From: Pandoraea anapnoica
GTDB taxonomy: Bacteria; Pseudomonadota; Gammaproteobacteria; Burkholderiales; Burkholderiaceae
Length of the DNA: 64,000 bases
Assembly (NCBI RefSeq): GCF_902459765.1
Contig: NZ_CABPSP010000005.1
Coordinates: 287,265 to 351,264, forward strand
Direction of reading: 5' to 3'
Of the stretch, positions 60,537-64,000 are shown one piece after another; position 1 is the first letter of the stretch, and each line of letters begins with the position of its first letter. The notes under the pieces were generated by a model. It was not told the origin of the DNA. It ran no database searches and saw only the letters and a list, made by a program, of their open reading frames with translations. A program made the position numbers and the translations under genes.

Positions 60537-61243
60537 CGCAGTGCGCAGTCGCCAAAGCTTCCGGATTGCACCGGGGCCGGAGACCGGTCTTCACCAACGC
60601 CAAGGAACTCGAGACGCATCTCGACGCGGCGACTCTCCTCGTCGGTTTCCTTCGAGCCATTGAATGAGTATCCGCCGACCAAGAACAGGTTTCGCACAGC
60701 CACTTTTTGCGTCTCCTCGAGCAAACTCATGCCTGTCGTTGCGAACATGCTGCACAAGACCCTTTCACTACGCTGAAGGCTCAGATTCAGGTTGCTCAGA
60801 TACGTCCCGGTCCTATCGGTGTAGCCTTCGACGACCACTCGCTTAAATACGCGCTTACCCAAGTCATCGTTCGCCAATGCCAGGATTTCAGGGACGAACT
60901 GACGCAACACTGCTTCCTGTTCGGGCGCCAGGTTCGATTTTCCGAACGCGAAACGGGCTCTGTCACCATAATCTATGACATGGCGCTCGCGGTCTATCTT
61001 GATTCCGTCATACCGTTTAGCGGCATTCTGAAAGCGGTCGAGGATGAGTTCTATGTCTTTTCGATGCTGTTCCTCGCGCTTTTCTTTCTCTGTCACGTTC
61101 TTCGTCACGGCGAGTAGCGCTACCCCCATCACCACGAGGAAGAGCACCATGAGTGCGGTCATCAGGTCAGCAAAAGAAATCCAGAAAGGTTTTTCCGCCT
61201 CGTCGCGACCTCCACGCTTGACTGCGATTCGAGCTCCAAACAT
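60533..61243 (-). CDS. zorB: Zorya protein ZorB (MotB-like, OmpA peptidoglycan-binding domain)
   Basis: ZorB pairs with ZorA to form an ion-driven membrane motor. The 236-residue protein has one N-terminal membrane helix with an ion-carrying Asp26 (WISFADLMTALMVLF), as in MotB. A helical plug follows, and then an OmpA-like domain (about residues 75-215) with VVVEGYTDRTGTY and SLQRSERVL, which grips peptidoglycan. The starting ATG at 61243 comes 3 nt after the zorA stop. Confidence 0.92.
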   Translation of the reverse strand: MFGARIAVKRGGRDEAEKPFWISFADLMTALMVLFLVVMGVALLAVTKNVTEKEKREEQHRKDIELILDRFQNAAKRYDGIKIDRERHVIDYGDRARFAFGKSNLAPEQEAVLRQFVPEILALANDDLGKRVFKRVVVEGYTDRTGTYLSNLNLSLQRSERVLCSMFATTGMSLLEETQKVAVRNLFLVGGYSFNGSKETDEESRRVEMRLEFLGVGEDRSPAPVQSGSFGDCALR

Positions 61244-61246
61244 CGT

Positions 61247-63271
61247 TTAGTTCCTCGCTGGGACCATGGTGCCCATGGAGGCAAGCGTCACTTCCAGCTC
61301 ACCAACCGCAGATGACAGCAACCCGACGGCCGAAGTCAACTTTGTATGAAACTCAGCATTCGCCTTTTCCAGCGTGCGCTTGACTTCCGATGCAAAAGCG
61401 CCATGTGCTTCCGCAAGAACTTGGCTCACACCGGAGAGATATTCGTCGGCCTGTTTTTGTGCCGCGCCAAGATGGCTTGTCGATGTCTCAATGCGATGGA
61501 GAACGTCGCCAGTCAAGGAGGCTTCCCTCCTGGCAGCTTCGACGGTGGCACGTAGTTCCGCTATAAGCTGACCGACGCTGTCGCGATGCGAGCGATAGTC
61601 GCTCAGCAGTTCCTGGATTGCTCCCGCTCCGCTTGTCAAACTGCCGGCAGTTGTCGCGAGTTTAGTTGAGACGTCGGTGGCTTGACCCATAACGTCGGCC
61701 ACACGCTCGCCCGCGGCAGCAAAGTTTCGAGACGCGGTTCCCAGGGCTTCCGCGCCGGCGCTCATGCGGTCAATGGATGAATTTGTCGACTGCGTCAACG
61801 CGCTCACGCTTTGTGCCATTTGTGTCGTCGCAGCGCTCAACTCCTCGACAACTGAGTCCATTGACTTCGACATCGCAGTTACTACGTCATTCGCGCGTTC
61901 AGACATTGCATGCTCACGTGCGCGGTTGTTTTCAAATACTTCCTTTTGCGTTCCACTCAGCGTGGAGAGCATCTCACCGACGTGGGTCCCGAGCGTCTCC
62001 AAGGTCGTCTGTAGTTTTTGGTTTGTCTCCGACTGCGAGGTTGCGACCATCTGGCGCAGTTGCTCGACGAACGCGGCAGATTGGGCGGTCATCGCCTCCT
62101 GTCGGGACTCCATTTTTTCAATAGCCTCTGCCATACGTTGCGCCATCGCATCTGTCGAGCGTTGGCTCGAAGCTTCGATGTTAGAGACCAGAGTGTGTAA
62201 AGTGCTTACTGCCTGTTGAATGCTCTGGGCCGTTTGTTGATTAAGCTCCGTAAGTCCAGAAATTTGCCCGCCAAACAAGTCACTCAACCGCTGGCTGAAG
62301 CTCGTCATGACGTCTTGCAGCATGCGTCCGGCACTAGCACTCTGGTCTCCGCTAGCCGTCTTGACGGTTGCGGCAATTTCATCAAGTGGCCCTTTGAGGC
62401 CTTGTTGGATGCTATCGGCAATGACCTGTCCGAGAGCGACGTTGTTCTGACGCCCCGCCTCGGCGGATAGCGCATGTTGCTCCTTGCTGGCTTCGATTTG
62501 CGCGCTGGTCAACTCGCGCAGTAGCTCTCCCATTTCCTTGACGAGAGCGTCCTTCAGTATCTTGGATTGACTAGCCGATTCTTCCGACGCCTTTACTAGG
62601 CGTGCGAGGTACTCTTCACCTGCACCTGCTTCAAAGGACGCGTCAATCGCATGGGCAATTTCTTCTGTACGTCGATAAAGCGAGGCGAGGAGCAGTTTTT
62701 CGAAGAGCGTTGCTAGCATTGCCGCAGCGATTGCCGAGGCGGAGATAAGAAATGCCTCACCGACCGAATGCATGAGTGATTCCAGACTACTGCGAACGGT
62801 CGCAGCGTTCTCACTCACTTGAAATGCATGGAGACCTTCTATCAGCCCGCTGAATGTGCCGATAATGCCGATGCCGGTGAAGATTCCAGGCACATGCTTG
62901 AAAAACTCGGTACGCAGACGGCTATCGACGACAGCTTGGCTATTGAAATAGACCTCGGCAGGCACGGTGGCACGTACGGCGCGCACGACCATTTGTCCGT
63001 CCCGCTCTTCACGTTGGACGTGCAACGACTCCTCATACTCGTTCCATAAATGCGTAAGCCCGGGGTCACCGGAAAATACTTCTTTAAACTGCGAGGTGTT
63101 ATTCGAGCTTTCGAACCTACTAACGCGAAGTTGGATAGAACGTAGTCGCAACAAGTGCTTTATCGCTGGAACAAAGAAAACAGCAATAACAGCTAGGACG
63201 AGGGCGACCAAAATCACCGCGGTGATAAGCGCTGGCATGGGCACGCCAGCAAGAAATGACTGGATACTCAA
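61247..63271 (-). CDS. zorA: Zorya protein ZorA (MotA-like motor with long intracellular tail)
   Basis: ZorA forms the pentameric proton or ion motor of Zorya. The 674-residue protein has an N-terminal membrane helix (ALITAVILVALVLAVIAVFF) and a MotA/ExbB-type pair of helices (PGIFTGIGIIGTFSGLIEGL and FLISASAIAAAMLATLFEKL). From about residue 220 to 660 a long, Ala/Gln/Ser-rich coiled-coil tail extends into the cytoplasm, as in characterised type I ZorA. The start codon is TTG at 63271, with GGAG about 10 nt upstream; no in-frame ATG precedes the first helix closely. First gene of zorABCD. Confidence 0.92.
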   Translation of the reverse strand: MSIQSFLAGVPMPALITAVILVALVLAVIAVFFVPAIKHLLRLRSIQLRVSRFESSNNTSQFKEVFSGDPGLTHLWNEYEESLHVQREERDGQMVVRAVRATVPAEVYFNSQAVVDSRLRTEFFKHVPGIFTGIGIIGTFSGLIEGLHAFQVSENAATVRSSLESLMHSVGEAFLISASAIAAAMLATLFEKLLLASLYRRTEEIAHAIDASFEAGAGEEYLARLVKASEESASQSKILKDALVKEMGELLRELTSAQIEASKEQHALSAEAGRQNNVALGQVIADSIQQGLKGPLDEIAATVKTASGDQSASAGRMLQDVMTSFSQRLSDLFGGQISGLTELNQQTAQSIQQAVSTLHTLVSNIEASSQRSTDAMAQRMAEAIEKMESRQEAMTAQSAAFVEQLRQMVATSQSETNQKLQTTLETLGTHVGEMLSTLSGTQKEVFENNRAREHAMSERANDVVTAMSKSMDSVVEELSAATTQMAQSVSALTQSTNSSIDRMSAGAEALGTASRNFAAAGERVADVMGQATDVSTKLATTAGSLTSGAGAIQELLSDYRSHRDSVGQLIAELRATVEAARREASLTGDVLHRIETSTSHLGAAQKQADEYLSGVSQVLAEAHGAFASEVKRTLEKANAEFHTKLTSAVGLLSSAVGELEVTLASMGTMVPARN

Positions 63272-63546
63272 CTTCGGTCTCCCCGATTTAAGGTCTATAT
63301 TTTTATGTCCGTCGGGCGCATCCTGGACGCGCGTCGGCAGCCAATGGACGGGTTTCTCATCGAGTATCGACGAGCCGTCACTTCTGTGTGCCTAATCTTA
63401 CGACATATTCCACTCGAAGATTAAGCAAGGAGATTTTCGCATTAGCGCATCGGCCCCTCGACTTAATCCCTGTTGAGGCGAATTTCGGAGACGTCTTTCG
63501 AAGAAAACGTTAATGCCAATTTTCTAAGATAGCCACGGAGGCCTAC
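63272..63546. promoter_or_regulatory. Divergent promoter region between zorA and the HTH-like gene
   Basis: A 275-bp spacer with AT-rich parts near 63285-63310. It must hold the zorA promoter and that of the plus-strand gene. No palindrome of note was found. Confidence 0.5.
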
Positions 63547-64000
63547 ATGCCATCCGAAACACAAAATTTTGAACGCAGAAAACTCTATGAGGAGATTTGG
63601 GCGGAAGCCGTTAGCAAAGTGGCGAAGCGCTACCAAATCTCGGACGTCGGTCTTCGAAAGATATGTGTCAAACTCGCCGTACCCGTTCCGCCAGCGGGTT
63701 ACTGGGCGAAAATCGCAGCCGGCCAGATTATTAAGAAGCCACCTTTGGCGCCGACCAAAGGCGCGACAACGCACCAGCGGACTGTCTATAAAGACCCGGA
63801 GGATGATGAGCGTTCGATGCGCATTCGGGCCAGGATTGATGAGGATGTCGCTCACGCTCCCGAAGTACCGGCTATTGCTCTTCGAACCTCCATCGACGAG
63901 TGCTTGCCAGTCATCAGGCGTATTGAATCGCCCCGGATTTTGAGGAGGCTCCAACTCTTGAGAGAATGGAGCAATGAACAAGAAATCGAGCAAGTTTTCC
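63547..64000 (+). CDS. Helix-turn-helix-like protein (partial, runs off the right edge)
   Basis: A frame open from the ATG at 63547 to the window end (151 codons shown), with CGGAGG 5 nt upstream. It begins MPSETQNFERRKLYEEIW, then SKVAKRYQISDVGLRKICVK (a helix-turn-helix pattern) and VPVPPAGYWAKIAAGQ. I recall this N-terminal block from many uncharacterised proteins in integrative elements. The remaining visible part is helical with many charged residues. It is divergent from zorA and could control or accompany it; the rest lies outside the window. Confidence 0.75.
   Translation, partial: MPSETQNFERRKLYEEIWAEAVSKVAKRYQISDVGLRKICVKLAVPVPPAGYWAKIAAGQIIKKPPLAPTKGATTHQRTVYKDPEDDERSMRIRARIDEDVAHAPEVPAIALRTSIDECLPVIRRIESPRILRRLQLLREWSNEQEIEQVF

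Noticed and set aside
61247-63271. Chemoreceptor or flagellar MotA interpretation of zorA
   Set aside because: The long tail reads like a methyl-accepting protein, but the MotA-like helices, the MotB-like neighbour with OmpA domain and the zorC/zorD genes fit Zorya; no flagellar genes are near.

Overview
The window is a high-GC chromosomal segment of a Burkholderiales beta-proteobacterium. The replication and ribosome block reads mnmE-yidC-yidD-rnpA-rpmH on the minus strand, then dnaA-dnaN-gyrB on the plus strand. With a PhhA/PhhB phenylalanine hydroxylase pair nearby this resembles Pandoraea or a close Burkholderiaceae relative. The genus is an inference from gene content, not from a database search.

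Positions 1-35.6 kb are ordinary core chromosome. In order: the start of a large alpha-2-macroglobulin; a small FUSC-like membrane protein; an Lrp/AsnC regulator divergent from phhA, followed by phhB; a SET-domain protein; a MarR regulator with a cysteine-rich tail; a 1.4 kb AT-richer gap with a cluster of DnaA boxes (origin-like); a YbdK ligase downstream of a CPA2 antiporter; mnmC downstream of a ClC channel; an OhrR-like regulator that lacks its sensing cysteine; a DedA-rhodanese fusion; a DHA2 drug exporter; an MHYT membrane sensor; several small envelope proteins; thpR; a DUF2076 protein; and the mnmE-to-gyrB block.

Immediately after the gyrB terminator (35.63 kb) the character changes to an accessory island that runs past the right edge of the window. 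It holds, left to right: (i) a two-gene unit of a 63-aa membrane peptide overlapping a 542-aa protein that looks like a methyltransferase with broken catalytic motifs fused to an HsdS-like specificity half; (ii) a complete type I restriction-modification operon hsdM-hsdS-hsdR; (iii) a Tn7-like transposition operon tnsA-tnsB-tnsC-tniQ with every junction overlapping, continued by a tiny zinc-ribbon peptide and a Cys-x5-Arg phosphatase-like gene, and divergent from a DUF6471 gene across palindromic operator-like sites; (iv) a structured element that resembles a HEARO / IscB-type omega RNA with no nuclease gene next to it; (v) a conserved hypothetical; (vi) a single-chain GmrSD-like DUF262-DUF1524-DUF4357 protein; (vii) a complete type I Zorya anti-phage operon zorA-zorB-zorC-zorD; and (viii) the start of a helix-turn-helix-like gene divergent from zorA.

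The island is therefore a multi-layer defence locus (type I RM, type IV-like restriction, Zorya) associated with Tn7-like transposition genes at the gyrB 3' side. I could not locate the transposon ends with confidence, so which defence genes are its cargo is open. The most novel-looking parts are the pseudo-methyltransferase/specificity unit, the phosphatase and zinc peptide appended to the tns operon, and the stand-alone omega-RNA-like element.
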